Source: Accumulibacter sp964420975 (GTDB lineage: Bacteria; Pseudomonadota; Gammaproteobacteria; Burkholderiales; Rhodocyclaceae). From it: DNA of 64,000 bases. The notes below the pieces were generated by a model that was not told the origin of the DNA, ran no database searches, and was given only the letters and a program-made list of their open reading frames with translations. Position numbers and translations under genes: made by a program. Location: positions 16,845 through 80,844 of the forward strand of contig CAYQVH010000018.1 in assembly GCA_964420975.1 (NCBI GenBank), given 5' to 3'. Below, in pieces: positions 51,462 through 61,349 of the stretch (its first letter is position 1; the number at the start of each line of letters is the position of its first letter).

Positions 51462-52870
51462 GTGCCCGCAATTCCCGCATCCGCGAAACGCTGACAGCGC
51501 TGGCGCCATTCGCTCTGGCTCTCGGCCTCTGGTTCGCGCCGATTCCGGAGGGGTTGACACGCGAGGCGTGGCACCTGTTCGCGATTTTCGCTGCGGCGAT
51601 CTTCGCCGTGATCATCAATGCCTTCCCTTTGCTGACCGCCGCGCTGCTCGCCGGCGCCGCTGCGGTGCTCAGCAATACGCTCGATCCGGTCAAGGCCTTC
51701 GGCGGTTTTGCCAACCAGAGCGTGCTGCTGGTCGTCGTCGCCTTCCTCGTCGCGCAGGCGGTGGTCAAGTGCGGACTCGGCCGGCGGATCAGCCTGCGCG
51801 TGGTGAGCGTTTTCGGAAAATCGACGCTCGGGCTGGCATATAGCATTTTCATCACCGATGCCCTGATCGCTCCCGGCTTCCCGAGCAATACCGCGCGTGG
51901 CGGTGTTCTCTACCCGATTGTCCTCGCGATTGCCCAGAACAGCGGGTCGCTGCCTGGCGACGAGAGCAAGCGGCGTCTCGGCGGCTACCTGATGTTCTGC
52001 GGCATGGCCAGCCTCAGCGTGTCGTCGGCGTTGTGGCTGACCGCCACCTCGGCCAATCCGATCGGCGTGTCGCTGGCGGCGGAAAAGGGGCTGCAGGTCA
52101 GTTTCGGCTCCTGGCTTTTGGTCGCCTCGGTGCCGGCGCTGGTCGCGATTGGCCTGCTGCCGCTTGTGCTCTACCGGCTTTTCCCGCCGGGGGTGACCGC
52201 CACACCCGACGCGCCGAAGGCCGCGCGCGAGGCGCTGCGCGAAATGGGGCCGCTGTCGCGCGACGAGTGGATCACGGCGGTGGTTTTCGCCACCATGGTT
52301 TGCGCGTGGATCCTCGGCGGGACGCTACACCTTAATCTCACGGCGGTGGCCATCGCCGGTCTCGGCACCTTGCTGGCGACTCGGGTACTGACCCTCGACG
52401 ACATATATCTGCAGGGCAGCACGCTGGCGACCTTCCTCTGGCTGGCGGTGCTCTTCGCCCTGAGCGGGCAGCTCAACGAGATGGGTTTCATGGGTTATGT
52501 CGGGGAGCGGCTGGCGTTGATGCTCGGCGAGGTCTCGTGGCCGGTTGCCTACGTCGTGCTGCTGCTGCTTTACGTGGCGATGCACTACATGTTCGTCAGC
52601 CAGTCGGCGCAGGTGCTGGCGCTGCTCGGTGTTTTCCTCGACGTTGGCGTCCAGACCGGCGTCCCGGTTCACCTGATGGGCTTTGCTCTGCTCTTCGCCA
52701 GCAGCTACTTTTCGACGCTGACGCCGCAGGGCGGCAGCCAGAACGTCATCTTCGTCGCCAGCGACTACCTGACTCAGGGCGAGTTGTATCGTCTCGGGCT
52801 GCTGACGACGCTCTTCTGCACCTTGGTGTTCCTGCTGATCGGGACACCCTGGGTGCTTTGGGTCGGCTGA
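51458..52870 (+). CDS. DASS-family (SLC13) dicarboxylate transporter
   Basis: A 470-residue inner-membrane transporter with about 11-12 helices of the DASS/SLC13 type. Clues are APIPEGLTREAWHLFAIFAAAIFAVI near the N-terminus, ITDALIAPGFPSNTARGGVLYPIVLAIA, WLTATSANPIGVSLA (SNT-like clamshell motif) and the C-terminal YFSTLTPQGGSQNVIF. It would take up or exchange C4-dicarboxylates such as succinate, fumarate, malate or aspartate. It lies between a secreted protein gene and aspA, supporting a dicarboxylate/aspartate role. Confidence 0.88.
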   Translation: MSARNSRIRETLTALAPFALALGLWFAPIPEGLTREAWHLFAIFAAAIFAVIINAFPLLTAALLAGAAAVLSNTLDPVKAFGGFANQSVLLVVVAFLVAQAVVKCGLGRRISLRVVSVFGKSTLGLAYSIFITDALIAPGFPSNTARGGVLYPIVLAIAQNSGSLPGDESKRRLGGYLMFCGMASLSVSSALWLTATSANPIGVSLAAEKGLQVSFGSWLLVASVPALVAIGLLPLVLYRLFPPGVTATPDAPKAAREALREMGPLSRDEWITAVVFATMVCAWILGGTLHLNLTAVAIAGLGTLLATRVLTLDDIYLQGSTLATFLWLAVLFALSGQLNEMGFMGYVGERLALMLGEVSWPVAYVVLLLLYVAMHYMFVSQSAQVLALLGVFLDVGVQTGVPVHLMGFALLFASSYFSTLTPQGGSQNVIFVASDYLTQGELYRLGLLTTLFCTLVFLLIGTPWVLWVG

Positions 52871-52909
52871 ACGACGCTGGGAGTACCTGATCTTTCGAAA
52901 GGAACGGAC

Positions 52910-54307
<1,398 letters not shown>

Positions 54308-54401
54308 TCCGTTGCCAAGAATTAGCCGTGTCCATCGAGTTTCCGGCAGACCGGGATGGTGGCCGGGCTGCTTTCCGTTTTCCGCTGGGAGAGCAAGCAT
54401 C

Positions 54402-55727
54402 ATGTCCCTGACGATATTTGTTCAGTTCGCGGTAGTCCTCACGGCAATCTGACTGGGCGCACGCTACAGCGGTGTGGGACTTGGCCTCTGGGGGGCGGTC
54501 GGCCTGCTGGTGCTGGTCGTCGGTTTCGGGGTAACGCCGACCTCGCCGCCGATCGACGTCATGCTGATCATCCTGGCGGTGATCATGGCCGCCTCGGTGA
54601 TGGACGCTGCGGGCGGGATCGACTTTCTCGTCCGCATCGCCGAGCGGATCATCCGCGCCAACCCAAAGTACGTCACCATCGTCGCTCCGCTGACTACGTG
54701 GAGCTTCACCTTCGTCGCCGGTACCGGGCATATCGTCTATCCGCTGCTGCCGGTGATCTACGAGACCGCGCACCAGAGCGGTATTCGCCCCGAGTGGCCG
54801 ATGGCGATCGCGACCATCGCCTCGCAGCAGGCGATTACCGCCAGCCCGGTTGCCGCGGCGACGGCGGCGATGATTGGCCTCTTTGCCGAGAAAGGGCTGA
54901 CCCAGTGGGGGCTGCCCGAGATCCTGATGGTCTGCGTACCGGCAACGCTGGCCGGCGTGGTCGCAGGAGCCATTGTTTCGATGTTTCTCGGCAAGGATCT
55001 GCGGGACGATGCCGAGTATCAGGCGCGCCTGGCGACCGGCCAGATTCCGGCGCCAAAGGCGGCGAGCGAGCGGCCGCCGCTGAGGCCGGCGGCCAGGTTT
55101 TCGGCGTATCTCTTCCTGAGCGGCGTCGCGCTGGTCGTGCTGTTCGGTTTCTTTCCCGAGTTGCGCAAGCCGCCGGGTGCCAAGAGCCCGCTCGGCATGC
55201 CGATCGTCATCGAAATCGTCATGATGGCGGTCGCCGCGATCATGCTCATGGCCACCAAGGTGAATGCCGATGAAGTGCCCAAGACGGCTACGCTCCGCGC
55301 CGGCGTCGTCGCGGTGATCGGCATTTTCGGGCTCGCCTGGCTGGGCGACAGCTTCATCGCCGCGCACAAGGAGGTGATTGTTCCAGCCATCGGCCACTGG
55401 GCCGAGGCTGCGCCATGGACTTTCGCCTTTGGACTGTTCTTTGCTTCCGTGCTGCTTTACAGCCAGGCAGCGACGACGCGAGCACTGATGCCGCTCGGCA
55501 TTGCGCTCGGAATTCCCCCACAATTCCTGATCGCGATGTTTCCCTCGGTCAACGGCTACTTCTTCATCCCGACCTACGGCTCGCTGATCGCCGCGATCAA
55601 CTTCGACCTTTCAGGGACGACGAAAATCGGCAAGTACGTTCTGAACCATTCGTTCATGATTCCCGGCCTCGTCGCGACTTCAGTCGCCGTGACCAGCGGC
55701 CTACTGCTGGCGCGGGTGATTTTCTGA
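54402..55727 (+). pseudogene. anaerobic C4-dicarboxylate transporter (Dcu) with in-frame TGA
   Basis: From the natural start (ATG 54402, preceded by GGGAGAG) the frame reads MSLTIFVQFAVVLTAI, then TGA at 54450-54452, then LGARYSGVGLGLWGAVGLLVLVVGFG and the whole remaining DcuA/B protein to 55727 without another stop. The body has PPIDVMLIILAVIMAASVMDAAGGIDFLV and GTGHIVYPLLPVIYE, typical Dcu motifs. Codon 17 should be a hydrophobic residue in TM1. Translation could restart at GTG 54474 but would lose most of TM1. It is either a recent nonsense mutation, a sequencing error or readthrough. It would exchange fumarate, aspartate and succinate. Confidence 0.85.
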
Positions 55728-56003
55728 CTTGGCGGCGGGAGCAAGAGAAAAGGCCGACGTCATTCCCCGAGGTGACAAAGCGATCAATCGGAGGGCGCAA
55801 CCTTTCACGAAGCCTACCTTGAACTGCAACGGGCCGACGGTCGACGACGTCCAGGCAAAGCTCCGCTGGCAGCTGTAGAGCATTGGGTCAGCGAACAGAA
55901 TCAGGAATCGCGGATAGCATGAAACTCGCCCTTTGGAAGACGAAAATAGAGGGAAGCTCAGGAAGCTCACCTACAATGCGGACTTTTCTTTTGGGATACG
56001 AGG

Positions 56004-56858
56004 ATGGAGCAGTCGGCTAGCCGGGCTATCGAGACGGCAAAAGAGGGGCGCACCTTTCAAACATCGCTGGCAAACAGCCGAAGGCGGATCGAGCTGACCG
56101 CAGCCTTTGGTCTTGGCGTTAGTGTCTTGCTCGCTGCCTGTGCTGGGCCGGAATCACCATCGACGGGAGTGACGGCCAGCGACCCCTCGCGCATTACGCG
56201 CAGCGGTTTCCTCAGCGACTATACGCGGTTGACGACTGCGACTGGGGGAGACGGTGCCTTGTGCTGGAGGCAACCCGACGTCGACCTCAGGCGTTACGAC
56301 AAGGTTCTGATTAATCGCATACTGGTCACGCTGAAGACCGATAAGCAGGCCGGCGTCGATCCAAGCGATCTGAAAACGCTGGTTGATTACTTCCACAAAG
56401 CCCTGGAGAAGGATCTGAAGCCGCAATGGCTGATCGTCGATCAGACCGGACCCGACGTGCTGGTGCTTCGTATTGCGCTGACCAACCTGGTGCCGACGCA
56501 GGTCAGCCGCAGCTTGGCGGGAACGGCAATCCCGTACGCTTTCGCCGCCGAGATGGCTTCGGGTCCAGCCACCGGCAGACCAGCGGGTTCAACGCCGTAT
56601 CTTGGCGAAACCGGTATCGAAATGCAGTTTGTCGACGGTGCTAGTGAGGCCATCATCGCCGAATGCGCCGACACACAGATCGGCCGAAAGTACGCGGCCG
56701 AAGTCGACGCCGGCGCGTCAGGTGCGACGCAAACCTGGATAAAAGGCTATATGAGCTCATTCCAGACGTGGGCCTATGCACGCGACGCTTTCGACAAGTG
56801 GGCCACGTTAATCGCCCGCCGCTTAAGCGTGCTGCGTGGCGCGACGTCTGCGAAGTAG
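56004..56858 (+). CDS. DUF3313-type lipoprotein
   Basis: A 284-residue protein with a lipobox LLAACAG (Cys46) after a long charged N-terminus, so the real start may be an internal codon nearer the signal. The body (SGFLSDYTRLTTATGGDGALCWRQPDVDLRRYDKVLINRILVTL...LVDYFHKALEKDLKPQWLIVDQTGPDVLVLRIALTNL) matches DUF3313, uncharacterised proteobacterial lipoproteins. It stands alone, with a 276-bp gap upstream in which I see no gene and IS remnants downstream. Confidence 0.75.
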   Translation: MEQSASRAIETAKEGRTFQTSLANSRRRIELTAAFGLGVSVLLAACAGPESPSTGVTASDPSRITRSGFLSDYTRLTTATGGDGALCWRQPDVDLRRYDKVLINRILVTLKTDKQAGVDPSDLKTLVDYFHKALEKDLKPQWLIVDQTGPDVLVLRIALTNLVPTQVSRSLAGTAIPYAFAAEMASGPATGRPAGSTPYLGETGIEMQFVDGASEAIIAECADTQIGRKYAAEVDAGASGATQTWIKGYMSSFQTWAYARDAFDKWATLIARRLSVLRGATSAK

Positions 56859-57095
56859 ACACGCGCGGTCGGCCTCTCGCCGTGAAACCGCTCGGTTCCG
56901 CTGGTCGTCCGGTAGGAACTGGGTGCCAACGGCCGGCAGCGTCGCTGTAAGGCCGTTGTCGGTTGCCTGAGGAAGATTGACGTCCGGCGAAGCCTTGGCC
57001 GGGATTGTCCATTTGCGAAGCGCTGAGCCAATCGCCCGCGCAGGCGATGCCATCGGGTATGACCTGGACGCATCTGACGAGGGATTCGCCGACGA

Positions 57096-57410
57096 AGCAG
57101 ATCAGCGTTGCGCGAGCCGTGTTTGCCGGCTTTGGTGGCGATCGGTCTGTCGCGGGAAGCGGCCCAGGATGCCACGACGTTGTTGCGGCCTCGTCACTTG
57201 CTGGGAGAGAAGACGCTGACGCAGGTGGTACTTGCGGCGATCGACGGGCAACGGTCGACGAACGAGCGGATGGTGCGCGAAGGCGCTATCGCCGATGGGA
57301 CGATACTCGCCGCGTCACCGTCGGTGAAGAAAACGACGCGAAGGTGCGTGATCCCGAGGGGCACCGGACGAAGAAGGGAAATACGTGGTCCTTTGCGCGC
57401 GACGTGCATT
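57096..57410 (+). pseudogene. IS5-family transposase remnant, frameshifted
   Basis: Pieces of a transposase in shifting frames: TLTQVVLAAIDGQRSTNERMVREGAIADGTILAASPSVKK in one frame, continuing as NDAKVRDPEGHRTKKGNTWSFARDVH in another. The DGTI.A.PS..K.....RDPE.HQTKKGNQW.FG pattern is the catalytic core region of IS5-type DDE transposases. Both ends are missing. Confidence 0.65.
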
Positions 57411-57443
57411 CCGCTTCGCGGAACCGCCTTACTTCTTCGCTGC

Positions 57444-57547
57444 CGGTGGCTCCTCTACGCCGATCCGCGGGTGGCGCCTTTATGCCGGTCACGGACTGGC
57501 TCCTTTACGCCGGTCACAAAGTGGATCCTATATGCCGATCGCTGACA
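57444..57547. mobile_element. orphan end of an IS21-family element
   Basis: Four imperfect units of about 25 bp (CTCCTCTACGCCGATC, CGCCTTTATGCCGGTCAC, CTCCTTTACGCCGGTCAC, ATCCTATATGCCGATCGC) end in CTGACA at 57547. Multiple short repeats next to a terminal TGTCAG (here on the complementary strand) are typical of IS21 ends, where the transposase binds. No istA or istB gene is present, so only the end remains. Confidence 0.6.
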
Positions 57548-57567
57548 GTTGGGAATCTCATGGGCGC

Positions 57568-57602
57568 AAAAAAGGCCAGAAACCTTGCAGTTACTGGCCT
57601 TT
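57568..57602 (-). terminator. intrinsic terminator of tRNA-Leu
   Basis: On the minus strand the stem AAAGGCCAG / CTGGCCTTT is followed by a T-run (read as AAAAAA on the plus strand at 57568-57573). It lies 34 bp beyond the tRNA 3' end. Confidence 0.8.
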
Positions 57603-57635
57603 ATGGATTTCGTCGGACAACCTTGGACTTCTTGT

Positions 57636-57720
57636 TGGTGCCCAGGAAGGGAATCGAACCCCCATGCCTTGCGGCGGCAGGACCTAAACCTGCTGCGTCT
57701 ACCAATTTCGCCACCTGGGC
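57636..57720 (-). tRNA. tRNA-Leu (anticodon UAG)
   Basis: An 85-nt class II tRNA with encoded CCA. The acceptor GCCCAGG pairs with CCTGGGC. The anticodon arm GCAGG-TTTAGGT-CCTGC has anticodon TAG. The long variable arm GCCGCAAGGC and the T-loop TTCGATT are present. A minus-strand promoter (CTGACA, 18 bp, TAGAAT) lies upstream and a terminator downstream. Confidence 0.97.
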
Positions 57721-58023
57721 CCGGTGAAGTGCCGAACACGCCACCGTTCTGCCGGCGACCGGCATTCTACCCGCGGCGCCAGGGCCGTGTCAGCTCTTCG
57801 CTACGCGGTCCGAGGTTTCTGGCAGAATAGGCGCTCCAGTTCGCCGCCCCGCATCGACTCGACGGTGGCCAGGCGATCGAATCAGCATTCATCCGCGCGC
57901 GATGTCGCCGGTACGTAAGCGCTCGGCGCGATGATTTCTGGCCACAGCGGTGTCGAGCCGGTGCAGAGTGATTGGTGGATGGCTACCGGCAGTCGGACCG
58001 TGCGCCACAGAGAGGACCGCAAG
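57721..58023. other. divergent spacer between tRNA-Leu and rfbA
   Basis: About 300 bp without a convincing gene. It carries the tRNA-Leu promoter; no clear rfbA promoter was recognised. Confidence 0.5.
57764..57793 (-). promoter_or_regulatory. sigma-70-type promoter of tRNA-Leu
   Basis: On the minus strand, -35 CTGACA (57788-57793) and -10 TAGAAT (57764-57769) are separated by 18 bp. The -10 element lies 43 bp upstream of the mature tRNA 5' end, leaving a short leader for RNase P. Confidence 0.65.
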
Positions 58024-58926
58024 ATGAATACAGCCCCTATCGCACCATCACCGACGTCGCGCCGCGGAATCATCCTCGCCGGCGGCTCCGGTACGCGCCT
58101 CTACCCGGCAACGATCGCCGTCTCCAAGCAGTTGCTGCCGATCTACGACAAGCCGATGATCTATTACCCGCTGACGACGCTGATGTTGGCGGGAATCCGC
58201 GAACTGCTGATCATTTCGACGCCGCAGGATACACCGCGTTACGAGCAGCTGCTCGGTGATGGTCATCGTTGGGGACTCGACCTCCGCTACGCGGTACAAC
58301 CGAGCCCGGATGGGCTGGCCCAGGCGTTCATCATCGGTGCCGATTTCATCGGCCGGCAGCCGTCCGCGCTGGTCCTCGGCGACAACATCTTCTATGGTCA
58401 CGAGATTGCGCAGGATCTGCAGGCCGCCAACGCGCGTCGCGATGGAGCGACGGTCTTCGCCTACCGTGTGCACGATCCCGAGCGTTACGGCGTCGTCGAG
58501 TTCGACCGGGATTGGCGAGCCGTCAGCCTCGAGGAAAAACCGACTCAGCCGAAGTCGCACTACGCGGTCACCGGCCTTTACTTCTATGATCAGCGCGTTG
58601 TAGACGTCGCCCGCAGTCTGCGGCCGTCGGCCCGCGGCGAGCTGGAGATCACCGATGTCAATCGCCAATACCTCGCTTGGGGTGAACTGTCGGTTGCGAT
58701 CATGGGACGCGGTCATGCCTGGCTCGACACGGGTACGCACGAGTCCTTGCTTGCGGCAAGCATGTTCATCGAAACGATTGAGAAACGACAAGGCCTAAAG
58801 ATTGCATGCCCTGAGGAGATTGCCTACCGGCAGGGTTACATTTCGGCCAGCGAGCTCGAAGCGCTGGCGCAACCGATGAAAAAGAACCCCTATGGTCAGT
58901 ACCTACTGGCGCTGTTGAGCGAATAG
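58024..58926 (+). CDS. rfbA: glucose-1-phosphate thymidylyltransferase
   Basis: A 300-residue RmlA/RfbA: RRGIILAGGSGTRLYPATIAVSKQLLPIYDKPMIYYPLTTLMLAGIRELLIISTPQD, LGDNIFYGH, EKPTQPKSHYAVTGLYFYD and RGHAWLDTGTHESLLAAS are near-invariant family segments. It makes dTDP-glucose from dTTP and glucose-1-phosphate, the first step to dTDP-rhamnose. The ATG at 58024 has AGAGAGGA upstream. rfbC follows 10 bp later; rfbB and rfbD are not in the window. Confidence 0.96.
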   Translation: MNTAPIAPSPTSRRGIILAGGSGTRLYPATIAVSKQLLPIYDKPMIYYPLTTLMLAGIRELLIISTPQDTPRYEQLLGDGHRWGLDLRYAVQPSPDGLAQAFIIGADFIGRQPSALVLGDNIFYGHEIAQDLQAANARRDGATVFAYRVHDPERYGVVEFDRDWRAVSLEEKPTQPKSHYAVTGLYFYDQRVVDVARSLRPSARGELEITDVNRQYLAWGELSVAIMGRGHAWLDTGTHESLLAASMFIETIEKRQGLKIACPEEIAYRQGYISASELEALAQPMKKNPYGQYLLALLSE

Positions 58927-58936
58927 GGTCTCGACC

Positions 58937-59479
58937 ATGCAACTCGTCCCGACTACCCTCCCCGGCGTCTGTATCGTCGAACCAGACGTCTTTGGCGACA
59001 CCCGAGGCTTCTTCGTGGAAACGTGGAATCGCCGGGCGCTGACCGGGCTGGGGATCGATGCCGACTTTGTTCAGGACAATCACTCGCGCTCGCGTCAAGG
59101 CGTCCTGCGCGGCCTCCACTACCAGGTGCAACAGCCACAGGGCAAGCTGGTACGCGTCACTTGTGGGGAAGTATTCGATGTCGCCATTGACTTGCGTCGC
59201 TCGTCGCCCGCTTTCGGTCGGTGGGCCGGGGTGACGCTATCGGCCGACAATCATCGCATGCTGTGGATCCCGCCGGGGTTTGCGCACGGTTTTCTGGTTA
59301 TTTCCGAGATCGCCGACTTTCTTTACAAGACGACCGACTACTACGCACCCGAGCACGAGCGCTGTGTCGCCTGGAATGACCCGGAGATCGGTATTGAATG
59401 GCCGCTGTCAGGCGAGCCGGTCCTTTCCGCCAAAGACCGGCTCGGCGTCCCTTTAAGAGCGGCCGAGACTTACGATTGA
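58937..59479 (+). CDS. rfbC: dTDP-4-dehydrorhamnose 3,5-epimerase
   Basis: A 180-residue cupin epimerase: VCIVEPDVFGDTRGFFVETWNRRAL, FVQDNHSRSRQGVLRGLHYQVQQPQGKLVRVTCGEVFDVAIDLRRSSPAFGRW (catalytic His in RGLHYQ), LWIPPGFAHGFLV and YKTTDYYAPEHERCVAWNDPEIGIEWPL. It epimerises dTDP-4-keto-6-deoxyglucose. It forms a two-gene unit with rfbA. Confidence 0.96.
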   Translation: MQLVPTTLPGVCIVEPDVFGDTRGFFVETWNRRALTGLGIDADFVQDNHSRSRQGVLRGLHYQVQQPQGKLVRVTCGEVFDVAIDLRRSSPAFGRWAGVTLSADNHRMLWIPPGFAHGFLVISEIADFLYKTTDYYAPEHERCVAWNDPEIGIEWPLSGEPVLSAKDRLGVPLRAAETYD

Positions 59480-59548
59480 GTGGACGACGGAGGGCATGGC
59501 CAGCGTCATCGACGGCCCACCGCGAATCTTCGCGCCACGCCGCTCGGC

Positions 59549-60136
59549 TTAAACGAGGCGACACGCCTCCTCGAAGCTTAAGCGCGGCCCCCGCGGATGT
59601 AGCTTGTCGGGCTGACCCTTGCCAAGGTTGCAGATAAAATTCGCCGCGTAACGGCCGTCCGGAAAAAACTCCGCGTTCACCTTCGCGGCGTCGAAACCCG
59701 ACATCGGGCCGCAGTCGAGGCCGAGCGCGCGGGCTGCGATGATCAGGTAGGCCCCCTGCAACGTGCCGTTGCGAAATGCAGTGCTCGCCGCCAGTTCGGC
59801 GTTGCCTTCGAACATCGGCTTGGCGTCGTAAGCCGGGAACATCCGCGGCAGATGCTCGTAGAAACGACTATCGGTGGCAACAATGACCGTCGCCGGCGCC
59901 GCCATCGTCTTTTCGAGATTGCCCGGCGAAAGCGCGGGCGCCAGTCGAGCCTTCCCCTCGGGCGAGGTGACGAACAACAAGCGGGCCGGCTGGCAGTTCA
60001 TCGACGTCGGCCCCCACTTCATCAGCTCGTACAGCTGGCGCAGGGTGGACTCGGCAAGGGGTTCGGACGCGAAACCGTTGTGGGTACGCGCGTCGAAAAA
60101 GAGCTGGGCGAGGCTTTCGTGACTCAGGGCAGGCAT
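59549..60136 (-). CDS. RutE/HadB-like nitroreductase-family protein
   Basis: A 195-residue FMN reductase of the RutE branch: LFFDARTHNGFASEPLAESTLRQLYELMKWGPTSMNCQPARLLFVTS with the FMN-phosphate Arg/Asn positions, and AYLIIAARALGLDCGPMSGFDAAKVNAEFF. Relatives include the probable malonic semialdehyde reductase RutE; the real substrate is uncertain. It is the last gene of the b561-YceI-YceI-nitroreductase cluster, 12 bp after the second yceI. No other rut genes are nearby, so pyrimidine catabolism is unlikely. Confidence 0.85.
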   Translation of the reverse strand: MPALSHESLAQLFFDARTHNGFASEPLAESTLRQLYELMKWGPTSMNCQPARLLFVTSPEGKARLAPALSPGNLEKTMAAPATVIVATDSRFYEHLPRMFPAYDAKPMFEGNAELAASTAFRNGTLQGAYLIIAARALGLDCGPMSGFDAAKVNAEFFPDGRYAANFICNLGKGQPDKLHPRGPRLSFEEACRLV

Positions 60137-60148
60137 GGCGTTTTCCTC

Positions 60149-60730
60149 TCACTGCTTGAGTGCTTCGACCGCGATGTGCAGTGTCACCTCGTCGCTGACC
60201 CCCGGAGCGTACTTGCCGGCGTTGAATTCCGAGCGCTTGACCTTGGTCAGCGCGTTGGCACCGATGGCGTCTTTCTTCGCGATCGGATGCGGCATGGCCT
60301 GAAACGCGGTCACCGTCAGCGTTACCGGCTTGGTGACGCCTTTGATCGTCAGTTTGCCGTCGACCGCAATCGGCTTGTCGCCTTCAAATCGGACAGCCGT
60401 CGACTGGAAGGAAATCGTCGGATACTTGGCCGTGTCGAAGAAGTCCTCACCCTGCAGATGCTCGTTGAAGACCGCGTAGCCGGAATCTACCGAACGCGCA
60501 TCGATGACGACGTCGACCGCTCCGGTCTTTGCCACGCGATCAAAGACGATCGTACCTGTGGTCTTGTTGAAACGCTGCACCTGGTTTGAGTACCCGAAAT
60601 GGTTGTACTCGAAGCGTGGGTACGTGTGGTTGGAATCGATGGTGTAGGTCTCCGGCGCAGCAGACGCCGAGAATGCAAACAGAGAGGCAATGGGCAGGAC
60701 AAGCACGTTCCGTCTCGATGGCTGGCGCAT
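60149..60730 (-). CDS. YceI-family periplasmic protein (copy 2)
   Basis: A 193-residue YceI-like protein with a signal peptide (LVLPIASLFAFSASAAPE) and the YceI beta-barrel pattern: YTIDSNHTYPRFEYNHFGYSNQVQRFNKTTGTIVFD, VDVVIDARSVDSGYAVFNEHLQGEDFFDTAKYPTISFQS, KLTIKGVTKPVTLTV. YceI proteins bind polyisoprenoid chains in a lipocalin-like barrel. It lies between another yceI gene and the nitroreductase gene with short gaps. Confidence 0.92.
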   Translation of the reverse strand: MRQPSRRNVLVLPIASLFAFSASAAPETYTIDSNHTYPRFEYNHFGYSNQVQRFNKTTGTIVFDRVAKTGAVDVVIDARSVDSGYAVFNEHLQGEDFFDTAKYPTISFQSTAVRFEGDKPIAVDGKLTIKGVTKPVTLTVTAFQAMPHPIAKKDAIGANALTKVKRSEFNAGKYAPGVSDEVTLHIAVEALKQ

Positions 60731-60757
60731 GGTCGTTCTCCTTGGTGAGTTTATGGG

Positions 60758-61339
60758 CTATTTGCGGGCGGCTGCCGCGGCGACGATATGAAACTTGATC
60801 TGGACCTCGTTGGCGACTGTGCCGACATCCGCCCAGGCGCCGTCACCCACACCAAAGTCGAGACGCTTGAGCGTGAAACCGCCGTCAAAGATACCGTTGC
60901 CGCCGTCTTGACGGAACGTAAACGGTGCGACGACGTCCTGCGTCCTGCCCTTGATCGTCAGCTTGCCGGCAAGTTCAAAGCGTTCGCCACCCAGCGGGCG
61001 AACGCCGGTGGAAACGAAAGTGGCACTCGGAAAGGACTTCAAGTTGAACCACGCCTTGCCGACCACCTCCTCGTTGGCGTCCTTGGAACCGGCATCGACG
61101 CTGGCGAGGTCGAGTTCGAGCCGGGCACTGGCCTTCGTCGGCTGCGCCGGGTCAAAAGACAAGGTAACGGCGAACTTTGCAAAGCGACCGTCAATCGGAA
61201 CGCCCATCTGCCGCGACACGAAAGTCAAGCGGCTTTGTTCCGGGCGAAACTGATCGAATTCAATCGCGGAAGCCGTTTCGCCAAGCAGCAGCAGGAACGC
61301 GGCAAGCAGCAATCGAAACAGAGTGATAACGCTCTTCAT
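60758..61339 (-). CDS. YceI-family periplasmic protein (copy 1)
   Basis: A 193-residue YceI-like protein, signal peptide LLLAAFLLLLGETASA. The body (FDQFRPEQSRLTFVSRQMGVPIDGRFAKFAVTLSFDPAQPTKASARLELDLASVDAGSKDANEEVVGKAWFNLKSFPSATFVST) is a divergent YceI domain with the KLTIKGRTQDV strand. It differs clearly from its neighbour, so the pair is an old duplication or two subtypes with different ligands. The gene follows the cytochrome b561 gene by 10 bp. Confidence 0.92.
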   Translation of the reverse strand: MKSVITLFRLLLAAFLLLLGETASAIEFDQFRPEQSRLTFVSRQMGVPIDGRFAKFAVTLSFDPAQPTKASARLELDLASVDAGSKDANEEVVGKAWFNLKSFPSATFVSTGVRPLGGERFELAGKLTIKGRTQDVVAPFTFRQDGGNGIFDGGFTLKRLDFGVGDGAWADVGTVANEVQIKFHIVAAAAARK

Positions 61340-61349
61340 CGGTCAGTCC

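Noticed and set aside
54450..54452. TGA as a selenocysteine codon in the Dcu transporter
   Set aside because: The Dcu family has no selenoproteins, the position is a hydrophobic TM1 residue in relatives, and no convincing selenocysteine stem-loop was seen after the codon.
57444..57547. CRISPR-like array
   Set aside because: Only four imperfect units with no separate unique spacers, and they end in a TGTCAG/CTGACA terminus, which fits an IS21 end.
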